Below are positions 1-7,628 of a DNA stretch of 19,784 nucleotides, piece by piece. Each line of letters starts with the position of its first letter. The stretch's first letter is position 1. The DNA is from JAYEIA01 sp964472505 (GTDB lineage: Bacteria > Bacteroidota > Bacteroidia > Bacteroidales > JAADGE01), in NCBI GenBank assembly GCA_964472505.1, contig CAYYQW010000071.1:1-19784 (forward strand), given 5' to 3'. Both the position numbers and the translations under genes were made by a program. The notes under the pieces are model-generated. The model was not told the DNA's origin. It saw nothing but the letters and a program-made list of their open reading frames with translations, and ran no database searches.

Positions 1-19
1 CAATAAAGAAAGAGTGAAA

Positions 20-1153
20 TTATATTTCATCGGCCGATAAAAATTCACCGTTCTTTATTGTATATATAACGTCATTAATTCGAATGGTTTCTCCTTCTTT
101 AAGTTGAAGTAAATCCGTGAGATCCTGCTCTATGGTATGAACCGAACCGCCGGTTTTGTAGGCAAGATTAAGGTATTGAAGGTTTATTACGCGATTCATT
201 CCGCAAAGTATAACTTTTACCGGCCTGTCAATTTTTTCGTAAATCTCAAAATCTCGCATATTCGACCAGTTGTCAGCTATAAGCACTACGGTTTCCAGTT
301 CAGGGTATTTTTCAATACCATATAAAATAGCTTCGATATCATTCTCCTGAATATCGCCTCCGCTCCCCGCTTCTACTGTCTTTATGGCGGTGTCTATGAG
401 TTTATCAATATCGTTGCCGGAATAGGTATAAATACCTCCCGTTTTTCCGATTTTTTTCTCGTTATCGGGTTTGCTGTCGCCGTCATTAAAAAAAACGTAA
501 GCACGGTTTTTATTTTTATCAAAGGATAAATGGTGCCACAACATAACCTCGGCAATATAAGGTTCCATGCTCCCGGTGAAATCTCCAACAACCAAAATAT
601 CGTTCCAATCATCATTTCTTTCAAAGACCTTTAATACGGTTGAATCACTTACTTTTTCTTTTCCTTCAATGATGGCACGAAAATATTCTTTGGTACTTAT
701 ATACTCGTCAACAACTTGTTCTTTCTGGTATTCTATTGCAAATCCATGAAAAAAATTATACACATCGAAATTACTTGCACCGGTTTGTTTCACATATTCC
801 CATTGAATATTATCATTGTTAAAAAGTTGCGGGGCAAGAAAATACAAAGACAAAACTCTAAAATTATTCAAACGCTCCATATCAACTCCTTGCGGATAAT
901 CGGTATAAATTAGTTTGACTTTCGAGACCTTTTGTCCTTTAAGTTTTTTTGCTGTGTGAGGATTGATGATTTTATAACGGCCGTAGGCCATTCTCAGATG
1001 CAATATATTCTTATCTGAGCCGGCATTAGCTTTATATTTATTCACACTAAGGGTATCAGCTGTCACTTCCAAATCCAGCTTAACTTGTGCTTCCGAGAAT
1101 AAGGGAATGATTACAAAAATAAGAAAAGAAATACCGCTTATTAGCTTTGTCAT
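20..1153 (-). CDS. Secreted protein with vWA-like metal-site motif, function unknown
   Basis: A 377-residue protein. Residues 1-22 form a signal peptide (Lys near the start, a hydrophobic stretch, then SEAQ), so it is probably exported. Residues about 185-320 look like a von Willebrand A / integrin-I type fold: a hydrophobic strand leads into DFTGS (191-195), which fits the DxTGS form of the MIDAS metal site. NDGD (223-226) and a hydrophobic strand ending in AD (289-294) follow at plausible spacing. The N-terminal half is not recognised. The C-terminus (about 355-372) has a short strand-turn-strand ending NGEF. Its ATG shares one base with the dapB stop (TAATG), so translation is probably coupled to dapB. 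No known link between lysine synthesis and a vWA protein explains this, so the pairing may be only positional. The gene is certain; the vWA assignment is moderate and rests on motif reading only. Confidence 0.75.
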   Translation of the reverse strand: MTKLISGISFLIFVIIPLFSEAQVKLDLEVTADTLSVNKYKANAGSDKNILHLRMAYGRYKIINPHTAKKLKGQKVSKVKLIYTDYPQGVDMERLNNFRVLSLYFLAPQLFNNDNIQWEYVKQTGASNFDVYNFFHGFAIEYQKEQVVDEYISTKEYFRAIIEGKEKVSDSTVLKVFERNDDWNDILVVGDFTGSMEPYIAEVMLWHHLSFDKNKNRAYVFFNDGDSKPDNEKKIGKTGGIYTYSGNDIDKLIDTAIKTVEAGSGGDIQENDIEAILYGIEKYPELETVVLIADNWSNMRDFEIYEKIDRPVKVILCGMNRVINLQYLNLAYKTGGSVHTIEQDLTDLLQLKEGETIRINDVIYTIKNGEFLSADEI

Positions 1154-1863
1154 TACAGGAGATCATCCATGGTTAAAAATCCTGATTTGTCGGCTACAAA
1201 TTCGGCTGCCATAACAGCACCGACAGCCAGGCTCTGTCTGTCTTTCAGATGATGTTTAATTTCAATAAAATCTAAATCGGACTCATATTTTACGGTATGA
1301 ATTCCCGTTGTATCGCCTTTGCGTTCCGACAAAACCGGCAGCTCATCTTCAGCTTGTGCTTCACCTTTAACCCACACTTGGTAGCGTTCGGTCATATCCA
1401 AAATACTTTGAGCCAAAGCAACTGCTGTTCCGCTTGGTGCATCTAACTTTTCCGTATGATGAGTTTCGGAAATTTCCGTCTTGTATTCATCTTCCACACT
1501 CATCAATTCTGCCAGATACTCATTCATCCGCATAAATATATTCATTCCGATACTAAAATTGGGTGCGTAAAAAAGTGTTTTTCCTTCGGCATAACAACGT
1601 TCTTTTACCTCAGGCAGTTTATCTAACCAGCCTGTAGTTCCGCAAACTACCGGAATATCGGCATCAAAACAAAGATTGATATTCTCAAAAGCTGACTCAG
1701 GCTGAGTAAATTCCATGGCCACATCAACCATTTGCAAATTATTCACGGTTAGTTGCTGCTTGTTGTTTTCATCAAATACAAAAACAATCTCATGATTTCT
1801 TTTTTTTGCTGCCAAAGCAACGGAACGTCCCATTTTTCCGTTCCCGATTATCGCTATTTTCAT
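1153..1863 (-). CDS. dapB: 4-hydroxy-tetrahydrodipicolinate reductase
   Basis: DapB reduces 4-hydroxy-tetrahydrodipicolinate with NAD(P)H in the cytoplasmic diaminopimelate/lysine pathway, which also supplies peptidoglycan. The 236-residue protein starts with the Rossmann nucleotide loop GNGKMG (7-12). It carries CGTTGW (74-79), APNFSIGMN (100-108) and the family signature ETHHTEKLDAPSGTA (133-147), which includes the catalytic His pair (136-137) and a Lys of the KxDxPSGT motif. Length is at the short end of the family, as is usual in Bacteroidota. No other dap gene is in the window. It lies downstream of the rplT terminator, so it probably has its own promoter, and its stop codon overlaps the start of the vWA-like gene (TAATG). 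No Shine-Dalgarno site is visible; the leader is A/T-rich. Confidence 0.97.
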   Translation of the reverse strand: MKIAIIGNGKMGRSVALAAKKRNHEIVFVFDENNKQQLTVNNLQMVDVAMEFTQPESAFENINLCFDADIPVVCGTTGWLDKLPEVKERCYAEGKTLFYAPNFSIGMNIFMRMNEYLAELMSVEDEYKTEISETHHTEKLDAPSGTAVALAQSILDMTERYQVWVKGEAQAEDELPVLSERKGDTTGIHTVKYESDLDFIEIKHHLKDRQSLAVGAVMAAEFVADKSGFLTMDDLL

Positions 1864-1897
1864 TTTAACTATTAGTAAAAATTTACACTATATTATA

Positions 1898-1927
1898 CAA
1901 AACTTAAGCCAAAAACAAATTTTGCAA
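1898..1927 (-). promoter_or_regulatory. Possible dapB promoter (Bacteroidota type)
   Basis: On the minus strand, 1898-1905 reads AAGTTTTG, one mismatch from the TAnnTTTG -7 element. A TTG at 1925-1927 sits 19 nt upstream, the usual -33 spacing. It lies between the rplT terminator and dapB, about 35 nt before the dapB start, where a promoter would be needed. The imperfect -7 box keeps confidence low. Confidence 0.35.
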
Positions 1928-1940
1928 GGCTAAATGTATA

Positions 1941-1975
1941 AAAAAAAGGAAGCCGTTGCCGTGCTTCCTTTTTTT
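1941..1975 (-). terminator. Rho-independent terminator after rplT
   Basis: A perfect 13-bp inverted repeat (1941-1953 paired with 1963-1975) encloses a 9-nt loop. On the minus strand the stem core is GGAAGC/GCTTCC and it ends in a run of T, as expected for intrinsic termination. It starts about 15 nt after the rplT stop, so it ends the thrS-infC-rpmI-rplT transcript. The opposite arm is A-rich, so the element could also work on the plus strand. Confidence 0.9.
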
Positions 1976-1990
1976 TAAGAACTTATTATT

Positions 1991-2335
1991 TTACTTAACG
2001 GCTTTTACAACAGCTGCAAATGCTTCCGGATGATTCATGGCTAAATCGGCCAATGCTTTGCGGTTAAGCTCAATATTATTTTTGTGTAAAGCGCCCATTA
2101 GTTGTGAGTATGACATACCGTTTTCTCTTGCGGCGGCATTAATTCTTTGAATCCACAATTTTCTGAAGTTGCGCTTATTGTTGCGTCGGTCGCGGTATGC
2201 GTACTGCAAACCTTTCTCGTAGGTATTTTTTGCTACGGTATAAACGTTTTTACGTTCTCCGAAATACCCTTTGGTTTCTTTCAGAAGTTTTTTTCTTCTG
2301 TTTCTTGATGCTACTGAATTTTTTGATCTTGGCAT
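1991..2335 (-). CDS. rplT: 50S ribosomal protein L20
   Basis: Ribosomal protein L20 binds 23S rRNA early in large-subunit assembly. The 114-residue product has the family's very basic N-terminus (MPRSKNSVASRNRRKKLL), the GYFGERKN segment, YAYRDRRNNKRNFRKLWIQRI in the middle, and the closing pattern ending AFAAVVKAVK. Length is normal. It is last in the thrS-infC-rpmI-rplT operon, and a terminator follows. The 142-nt gap from rpmI is much longer than other gaps in the operon and contains inverted repeats (separate entries). In other bacteria L20 represses its own operon by binding mRNA; whether that happens here cannot be told from the sequence. Confidence 0.98.
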   Translation of the reverse strand: MPRSKNSVASRNRRKKLLKETKGYFGERKNVYTVAKNTYEKGLQYAYRDRRNNKRNFRKLWIQRINAAARENGMSYSQLMGALHKNNIELNRKALADLAMNHPEAFAAVVKAVK

Positions 2336-2349
2336 TTTTTAAAATTTTT

Positions 2350-2390
2350 GAATATCGGCGGTTCTTTAAAACGCTCAATGCACGATATTC
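2350..2390 (-). promoter_or_regulatory. Inverted repeat just upstream of rplT start
   Basis: GAATATCG (2350-2357) and CGATATTC (2383-2390) are perfect 8-base arms around a 25-nt loop that itself contains a GCG/CGC pair (2358-2360 with 2372-2374). The hairpin would end about 14 nt before the rplT ATG in the mRNA, close enough to affect initiation. A role as an L20 or other translational control element is inference. Confidence 0.4.
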
Positions 2391-2419
2391 TGTTAATAAT
2401 TAATAGATTTTTGGCGGAT

Positions 2420-2437
2420 GCGGCACCCTATGTGCGC
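2420..2437 (-). promoter_or_regulatory. Second hairpin in the rpmI-rplT gap
   Basis: Arms at 2420-2426 and 2432-2437 pair as GCG+CAC with GTG+CGC, with one bulged base and a 5-nt loop. Next to it are the palindromes GCTTTAAAGC (2436-2445) and CCGGCCGG (2449-2456). No T-run follows, so it is not an obvious terminator. With the 2350-2390 repeat it makes this gap look like a structured leader. Confidence 0.35.
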
Positions 2438-2477
2438 TTTAAAGCATTCCGGCCGGGTTTTGAAACCAACATTTATG

Positions 2478-2672
2478 CTATTTCCCAAGCATTTCTTTTA
2501 CATTAGCCTCATCTACTTTGTCAATCAAACCTGAATAACGCAAATTACGTTTACGTTTTGTTGATTTTTTTGTCAGGATGTGGCTTTTGTAAGCATGTTT
2601 CCGTTTCACTTTACCCGTTCCCGTGAGCTGAAATCGTTTTTTAGCTCCTCCTTTGGTTTTCATTTTGGGCAT
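2478..2672 (-). CDS. rpmI: 50S ribosomal protein L35
   Basis: A 64-residue, very basic protein, the normal length for L35, a small large-subunit protein. It has the signature start MPKMKTKGGAKKRF, then TGTGKVKRKHAYKSHIL and the KSTKRKRNLR stretch. An AGGAAA sequence about 4 nt before the ATG could serve as a ribosome binding site. It lies 46 nt after infC and before rplT, the standard order. Confidence 0.98.
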   Translation of the reverse strand: MPKMKTKGGAKKRFQLTGTGKVKRKHAYKSHILTKKSTKRKRNLRYSGLIDKVDEANVKEMLGK

Positions 2673-2718
2673 AACTTTCCTTTTTAAGTGTTTAAAATAT
2701 TAATAAAAATAATTGAAT

Positions 2719-3270
2719 TTATTTCTTGGTTTTTTGCGGGGCAATGAATAAGTTCATTCGATTACCTTCCATTTTCGGCATGGATTCAACTTTACCGTAA
2801 TCTTCCAAAGCTTTGGCAAGTTTTAACAATAAAATTTCTCCCTGCTCTTTAAAAACTATGGACCGACCGCGAAAGAAAACATAAGCTTTAATTTTATTCC
2901 CTTCTTCCAAAAACTTCTTTGCATGGTTTAATTTAAAATTAAAATCATGCTCCTCCGTGTTTGGCGTAAAGCGGATTTCTTTGAGCTCAACTTGGCTCTG
3001 TTTGCTTTTAAGCTCTTTTTCTTTCTTCCTTTTTTGATATAAAAATTTATTAAAGTCGATAATTTTACACACAGGCGGATTTGCTTTGGGTGAAATCTCA
3101 ACCAAGTCAAGTCCTAATTCCTCAGCTTTTTCAAGAGCCTCGTATATTGAGAGAATGCCCTGTTCAACATTATCTCCAACCAGACGAACCGTTTTAGCAC
3201 GAATGCTTTTATTTGTACGGTATTGATCTCTGGGATTATTTCGCCGTTGTTTAAAATTTTTTCTGCCTAT
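2719..3270 (-). CDS. infC: Translation initiation factor IF-3 (ATA start)
   Basis: IF-3 binds the 30S subunit, blocks premature joining with 50S and checks the start codon. With the start proposed here it is 183 residues. The N-domain contains YRTNKSIRAKTVRLVGDN (17-34), then the linker LDLVEISPKANPPVCKI (54-70). The C-domain has KEIRFTPNTEEHDFN and KAYVFFRGR. No ATG, GTG or TTG lies in frame before residue 56; a TTG at 3103-3105 would remove the whole N-domain and cannot be the true start. An in-frame stop at 3283-3285 limits extension. The only well-placed initiator is ATA at 3268-3270, 8 nt after a perfect AGGAGG. In E. coli infC starts with the rare AUU so that IF-3 limits its own synthesis; an ATA start fits the same logic (inference). 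It follows thrS by 32 nt. Confidence 0.93.
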   Translation of the reverse strand: MGRKNFKQRRNNPRDQYRTNKSIRAKTVRLVGDNVEQGILSIYEALEKAEELGLDLVEISPKANPPVCKIIDFNKFLYQKRKKEKELKSKQSQVELKEIRFTPNTEEHDFNFKLNHAKKFLEEGNKIKAYVFFRGRSIVFKEQGEILLLKLAKALEDYGKVESMPKMEGNRMNLFIAPQKTKK

Positions 3271-3278
3271 AGTTTTAT

Positions 3279-3284
3279 CCTCCT
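3279..3284 (-). promoter_or_regulatory. Strong ribosome binding site for infC
   Basis: The minus strand reads AGGAGG here, a perfect Shine-Dalgarno sequence, 8 nt before the ATA start. Neighbouring genes such as thrS, dapB and relA have none, so it stands out and supports the non-canonical start. It overlaps the in-frame TAG that bounds the reading frame. Confidence 0.85.
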
Positions 3285-3302
3285 ATAAATTTAGTTAATA
3301 AA

Positions 3303-5249
3303 TTACTTTTGTTCCGATAATTCATCGGATATTTTGTTATTAATAAAATCTGCAAATTCATCAATTCCCATGGAACCTTTATCGCCTTCGCCTTGTCTGC
3401 GAACCGATACGCTATCTTGCGTGGCTTCTTTTTCGCCTACTATCAGCATATACGGCACACGTTTTAATTCGCTTTCGCGAATTTTCTTACCTATTTTTTC
3501 ATTACGCGTATCAATAAAGTGGCGAATATCGGATTTTTTTAGAACTTTAGAAACTTTTTCGGCAAAATTATGAAAATTTTCGCTAATAGGCAAAATCGCC
3601 ACTTGCTCAGGACATAACCATAATGGAAATTTTCCGGCCGTATGCTCAATCAGTACGGCTACAAAACGCTCCATTGAGCCAAAAGGTGCGCGGTGAATCA
3701 TCACGGGTCGATGTTTTTCATTATCGCTTCCGACATACTCTAAATCAAAGCGTTCGGGCAAATTATAGTCCACTTGTATGGTTCCCAATTGCCAGCTTCT
3801 GCCTAAAGCATCTTTTACCATAAAGTCAAGTTTCGGACCGTAAAAAGCTGCTTCACCGGTTTCGGTAACCGTATTTAAGCCTTTTTCTTCGGATGCCTCT
3901 ATAATGGCGCGTTCGGCTTTGTCCCAATTTTCATCACTTCCGATGTATTTTTCTTTATTTTCGGGATCACGCAAAGAAATTTGTGTTGTAAAATCTTCAA
4001 AATCCAAAGTTTTAAAGATATACAAAATAATATCAATGACTTTTATAAATTCGTCTTTAAGCTGATCGGGCGTGCAAAAAATGTGCGCATCGTCTTGTGT
4101 AAAACCTCTTACGCGCGTCAATCCGTGCAATTCTCCGCTTTGCTCAAAACGATAGACGGTTCCGAATTCGGCATATCGCACCGGTAAATCTTTGTATGAG
4201 CGCGGGCTTAGTTTGTATATCTCACAATGATGCGGGCAGTTCATGGGCTTTAACAAAAATTCCTCTTTCCCGTCCGGTGCCAAAATGGGTTGAAAAGAGT
4301 CTTTTCCGTATTTGGCATAATGTCCGGAGGTTTCCCATAGTTCTTTTTGTCCGATATGGGGTGTGATTACCGATTGATAACCGTAATCCAATTGTACTTT
4401 CTTTAAAAACAGCTCCAAACGTTCGCGAAGTGCGGCGCCTGCAGGCAACCAAAGAGGTAGTCCGGCTCCTACTTTATCGGAAAAAGCAAAAAGTTCCAAA
4501 TCTTTTCCTATTCTGCGATGATCACGTTTCTTGGCTTCTTCCAGGAATACCAAATATTCATCGAGCATTTTTTGTTTCGGGAATGTAATTCCGTAAATCC
4601 GAGTAAGTTGCTCACGGTGTTCATCACCGCGCCAGTATGCTCCGGCTACTTTCATAAGCTTTACGGCTTTTATATATCCGGTTTGCGGCAAGTGAGGCCC
4701 CCGACACAAATCGGTAAAATTCCCGTGTTCGTATAAAGTGATGGTTCCGTCTTCAAGCTCATCAATAAGTTCTACTTTATATTTATCGCCTTTCTTTTTA
4801 TATAAATCTATGGCATCACTTTTTGCAATAGCACGACGCTTATATTCATTTTTTTGCTTAGCGAGTTCTTTAATTTTTTTCTCAATTTTGGGCAAATCGT
4901 TTTCTGACAATACTTCATCATCCGGCATTTCTACATCGTAATAAAAACCGTTCTCAATGGCCGGGCCAATTCCGAATTTTATTCCCGGATACAGCGCCTC
5001 TAAAGCTTCGGCCATCAGGTGTGCCGAAGAATGCCAAAAAGCATGTTTGCCTTCGTCATCTTCCCACTTATAGAATACAATTTCGGCATCTTCTTCAATC
5101 GGCCGTTGCAAATCACGCGTTTCGCCGTTCACGCCTACTGCCAAAACGGCTCTGGCCAGACCGGCACTTATATCTTGGGCTATTTCAAGCCCGGTTATTC
5201 CTTCCTTATATTGTTTTAGCTTTCCGTCGGGAAATGTTATATTTATCAT
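3303..5249 (-). CDS. thrS: Threonine--tRNA ligase
   Basis: Threonyl-tRNA synthetase charges tRNA-Thr in the cytoplasm. The 648-residue protein has all usual parts: an N-terminal TGS domain (1-62), an editing domain with HSSAH (73-77) and LCRGPH (181-186), the class II catalytic core (about 245-545) and a C-terminal anticodon-binding domain (about 548-640). Zinc ligands are visible as Cys338 in MNCPHH, His389 in DDAHIF and His519 in MIHRAP. Motif 2 runs through RYAEFGTVYRFE (358-369) and motif 3 includes FGSMERF (523-529). Length is typical. It is first in thrS-infC-rpmI-rplT, with a well-formed promoter 55 nt upstream. The roughly 50-nt leader is too short for a T-box, and none is seen. Confidence 0.99.
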   Translation of the reverse strand: MINITFPDGKLKQYKEGITGLEIAQDISAGLARAVLAVGVNGETRDLQRPIEEDAEIVFYKWEDDEGKHAFWHSSAHLMAEALEALYPGIKFGIGPAIENGFYYDVEMPDDEVLSENDLPKIEKKIKELAKQKNEYKRRAIAKSDAIDLYKKKGDKYKVELIDELEDGTITLYEHGNFTDLCRGPHLPQTGYIKAVKLMKVAGAYWRGDEHREQLTRIYGITFPKQKMLDEYLVFLEEAKKRDHRRIGKDLELFAFSDKVGAGLPLWLPAGAALRERLELFLKKVQLDYGYQSVITPHIGQKELWETSGHYAKYGKDSFQPILAPDGKEEFLLKPMNCPHHCEIYKLSPRSYKDLPVRYAEFGTVYRFEQSGELHGLTRVRGFTQDDAHIFCTPDQLKDEFIKVIDIILYIFKTLDFEDFTTQISLRDPENKEKYIGSDENWDKAERAIIEASEEKGLNTVTETGEAAFYGPKLDFMVKDALGRSWQLGTIQVDYNLPERFDLEYVGSDNEKHRPVMIHRAPFGSMERFVAVLIEHTAGKFPLWLCPEQVAILPISENFHNFAEKVSKVLKKSDIRHFIDTRNEKIGKKIRESELKRVPYMLIVGEKEATQDSVSVRRQGEGDKGSMGIDEFADFINNKISDELSEQK

Positions 5250-5303
5250 TGTGTATTCAGTTTCAAAATTTTATACTATGCTGCAAAATAAAAAATTGCG
5301 GCG

Positions 5304-5334
5304 CAAAGGTAATGGTATTTATTAAAATTTCAAA
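5304..5334 (-). promoter_or_regulatory. Promoter of the thrS operon (Bacteroidota type)
   Basis: The minus strand has TTTG (5331-5334), a 19-nt spacer and TACCTTTG (5304-5311), an exact match to the TTTG / TAnnTTTG promoter of Bacteroidota. Transcription would start near 5298, giving a leader of about 50 nt before thrS. Confidence 0.75.
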
Positions 5335-5364
5335 TCATTTCCTTAAAACAAACTGTGTTAACTG

Positions 5365-5372
5365 CAAAGGTA
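5365..5372 (-). promoter_or_regulatory. Second -7-like element upstream of thrS
   Basis: The minus strand again reads TACCTTTG, identical to the -7 box 61 nt downstream. The nearest TTTG upstream (5398-5401) leaves a 25-nt spacer, longer than usual. It may be a second, weaker promoter or chance. Confidence 0.3.
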
Positions 5373-5383
5373 TGGGCAACTGC

Positions 5384-7573
5384 TTATTTTTGTCGCACAA
5401 AACTTACACCGGGAATATGCCTGATATCGGCAATTAGTTCGGTCAGTTGCTTGCGGTTGGCTACTTCCACCGAGACAGTACCGGTAAAGGAATTGAATGA
5501 ACCGGCTCTTAAAGCAATGGCTTTTAGTTTAATATCAAAATCTTGTGTGATTTTTTTTGTAATTGCTTCGGCCATACCCGTCCTGTCGGTTCCTTTAACG
5601 GAGAGCTCTGCGATAAATTTCCCGACAGAATTCTCTTCCGAATCTTCATTCCACTTGGCCTCTACTACTCGGTATGCATAACGTGTTCGCATGTCATGAG
5701 CATTGGGGCAATTTACTTTGTGAATTTTCAGTCCTTTATTGGCTGTATTAAAACCAAAAATTTTATCGCCCGGCAAGGGCTTGCAACACTTGGCAAGTGA
5801 ATAATCTATGGAGGTTAAGTTTCTGTCAATAATCATGCAATCAGCCGGCGGGATGAAGTCTTCAGAAACAGGAAGTTCTTCGGAGGTACTCAAGGGCGAT
5901 TCCTGCAACAGGGTTTCGTCTTTCAACTCATCGAACAATATGGCTTTGATATTCTTCGGATCAGCTTTTCCGGAAGCATAAGCATGAAACATCTCAAGAT
6001 TGGATTTATATTTTCCAAACTTTCTTAATTTCTTTAAATGATCGTCCGAAAAGTTTAATTTGAGCTGTTTAAACTTCATGGCCAACAATTCTTTACCTTC
6101 ATTGGCACGTGTGTATATGTTCAAGTTCAGAAAACGGCGAATGCGAGCTTTAGCGCCGGAGCTTTTTGCCGTATTCAACCAATCCCTTCCGGGTAAAGTA
6201 TTTTTATCGGTCAATATCCGAATTTCATCACCATTTTTAGGGCAATAACTAATCGGCTGTATTTTCCCGTTTACAATAGCTCCCGTACAGGTTTCCCCAA
6301 TATCGGTATGAATCATAAATGCCAAGTCTATAACGGTATAAGCGTTTTTCATTGCAATTAAATCGCCTTTGGGAGTTACAATAAAATTTTCGGGTGCCGC
6401 GGTTTCGGATAATGAAGAAGACACTTCCGAGGCTTCGGGATTTTCAATGGCTTTTCTCATATTTTCGAGCCACAAATTAGAATCCCCCTTTTGAGCTCCT
6501 TTGTATTTCCAGTGAGCTGCCGGGCCGTTTTCGGCAATATCGTCCATGCGAACAGTACGAATTTGTACTTCTACCGGACGCCCGCCGGGACCGTACACGG
6601 TAGTCTGCAGTGATTCATAGCCGGAAGCTTTGGGGAAACTGATCCAATCGCGCAAGCGTGTGGTGTCCGGTTTATAATGCTCGGTTACCAAAGAATATAC
6701 CTGCCAGCAGTCTTTAATTTCATTTTCAGGTTTTGAGTCTAAAATAATTCGCAGTGCAAATAAATCATAGACTTCTTCAAAACCCACGTTTTTTTTCACC
6801 ATCTTATTCCAAACCGAAAATACGGACTTTGTGCGCCATTTTACGGTATATTTTAAATTCTGCCGGTCAATATTCTTGCGTATGGGTTCTAAAAACTCTA
6901 CAATATATTTTTCTCTGTCGGTCTTTGTGCCTTCCAATTTATTGGTAATACTCTTAAAAACATCCGGTTGTGAATACCATAAACTTAGATTTTCTAACTC
7001 TTCTTTCAATTTATATAAACCAATACGATGAGCAGCCGGGGCAAATACAGCCAAATTCTGAGCTGCAATCTTTTTCTTGAAAGCAGAATCGTGATCGGAA
7101 GCATTTCGTGAGCGACGCAATTGTTCAAACAATCGAATAATCACCGATCGCACATCGCCCATTACCGTAAGGAGCAGCTTAATGAAATTATCAGACTCCC
7201 GCGAGAAATTCATCTTGCCGATATCGGGAAACTTAAAAACACTGTGCGCTATTCCATATACCAGCGGATGAAAATCATCCGGATTCATTTCAACATGCTT
7301 CAAGCTGTTAAAACTTGCGTAAAGAAATGCCGCCGGAACAGTGTAACGATCCGTTTCGGTATTACCGATAATTAGCTCCGTAAGTTGGGCGGCATCGGAA
7401 AGTTCTCGGAAACTGTTATCACCAATATTTTTCTCAAGTGCATGCAAAGTTTTTGATAACAAAGCATCTTTTTCGGAATCAACTTCTGAAAAATAATTAT
7501 TTAAATTCGGATATTTTTTTCGCAAATTTTCTTTTAAGAAAACTTGTTCGGCAGTAGTATTATTTTTCTGCAT
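5384..7573 (-). CDS. relA: RelA/SpoT-family (p)ppGpp synthetase, hydrolase half degenerate
   Basis: A 729-residue long-form RSH protein, which makes the stringent-response alarmone (p)ppGpp from ATP and GTP/GDP. The N-terminal ~200 residues align by context with the HD hydrolase domain, but the HDxxED metal site is absent, as in E. coli RelA, suggesting a synthetase-only enzyme. The synthetase domain (about 240-360) keeps KS (249-250), YDLFALRI (269-276; Asp270), GYES (318-321), EVQIRT (335-340; Glu335) and AAHWKYK (352-358). The usual SLHT is SLQT (His to Gln, residue 323; codon CAG). A TGS domain (about 397-456), a Cys motif AKCCKPLPGD (594-603) with NCPNAHD (621-627), and a C-terminal ACT domain (about 652-729) follow. 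The ACT end and TGS suggest ribosome-linked control. No clear promoter or Shine-Dalgarno site was found upstream. Confidence 0.93.
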   Translation of the reverse strand: MQKNNTTAEQVFLKENLRKKYPNLNNYFSEVDSEKDALLSKTLHALEKNIGDNSFRELSDAAQLTELIIGNTETDRYTVPAAFLYASFNSLKHVEMNPDDFHPLVYGIAHSVFKFPDIGKMNFSRESDNFIKLLLTVMGDVRSVIIRLFEQLRRSRNASDHDSAFKKKIAAQNLAVFAPAAHRIGLYKLKEELENLSLWYSQPDVFKSITNKLEGTKTDREKYIVEFLEPIRKNIDRQNLKYTVKWRTKSVFSVWNKMVKKNVGFEEVYDLFALRIILDSKPENEIKDCWQVYSLVTEHYKPDTTRLRDWISFPKASGYESLQTTVYGPGGRPVEVQIRTVRMDDIAENGPAAHWKYKGAQKGDSNLWLENMRKAIENPEASEVSSSLSETAAPENFIVTPKGDLIAMKNAYTVIDLAFMIHTDIGETCTGAIVNGKIQPISYCPKNGDEIRILTDKNTLPGRDWLNTAKSSGAKARIRRFLNLNIYTRANEGKELLAMKFKQLKLNFSDDHLKKLRKFGKYKSNLEMFHAYASGKADPKNIKAILFDELKDETLLQESPLSTSEELPVSEDFIPPADCMIIDRNLTSIDYSLAKCCKPLPGDKIFGFNTANKGLKIHKVNCPNAHDMRTRYAYRVVEAKWNEDSEENSVGKFIAELSVKGTDRTGMAEAITKKITQDFDIKLKAIALRAGSFNSFTGTVSVEVANRKQLTELIADIRHIPGVSFVRQK

Positions 7574-7628
7574 TTATGCGATTTTTTGTGCGGGTAAAAA
7601 ACATAAAATTGTAATGACTTAACAAAAA

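Noticed and set aside
2719..3105. Short infC reading frame starting at TTG (128 residues)
   Set aside because: It begins inside the conserved LDLVEISP linker and would lack the whole IF-3 N-domain, which is encoded just upstream without an ATG.
2928..3110. 60-residue minus-strand frame inside infC
   Set aside because: Out-of-frame shadow of infC with no start signal or recognisable features.
5250..5300. T-box or threonine leader attenuator before thrS
   Set aside because: The leader from the likely transcription start is only about 50 nt, with no Thr-rich peptide and no terminator.
5021..5437. 138-residue plus-strand frame across the thrS start
   Set aside because: Antisense shadow of thrS; runs through its promoter and has no plausible protein features.
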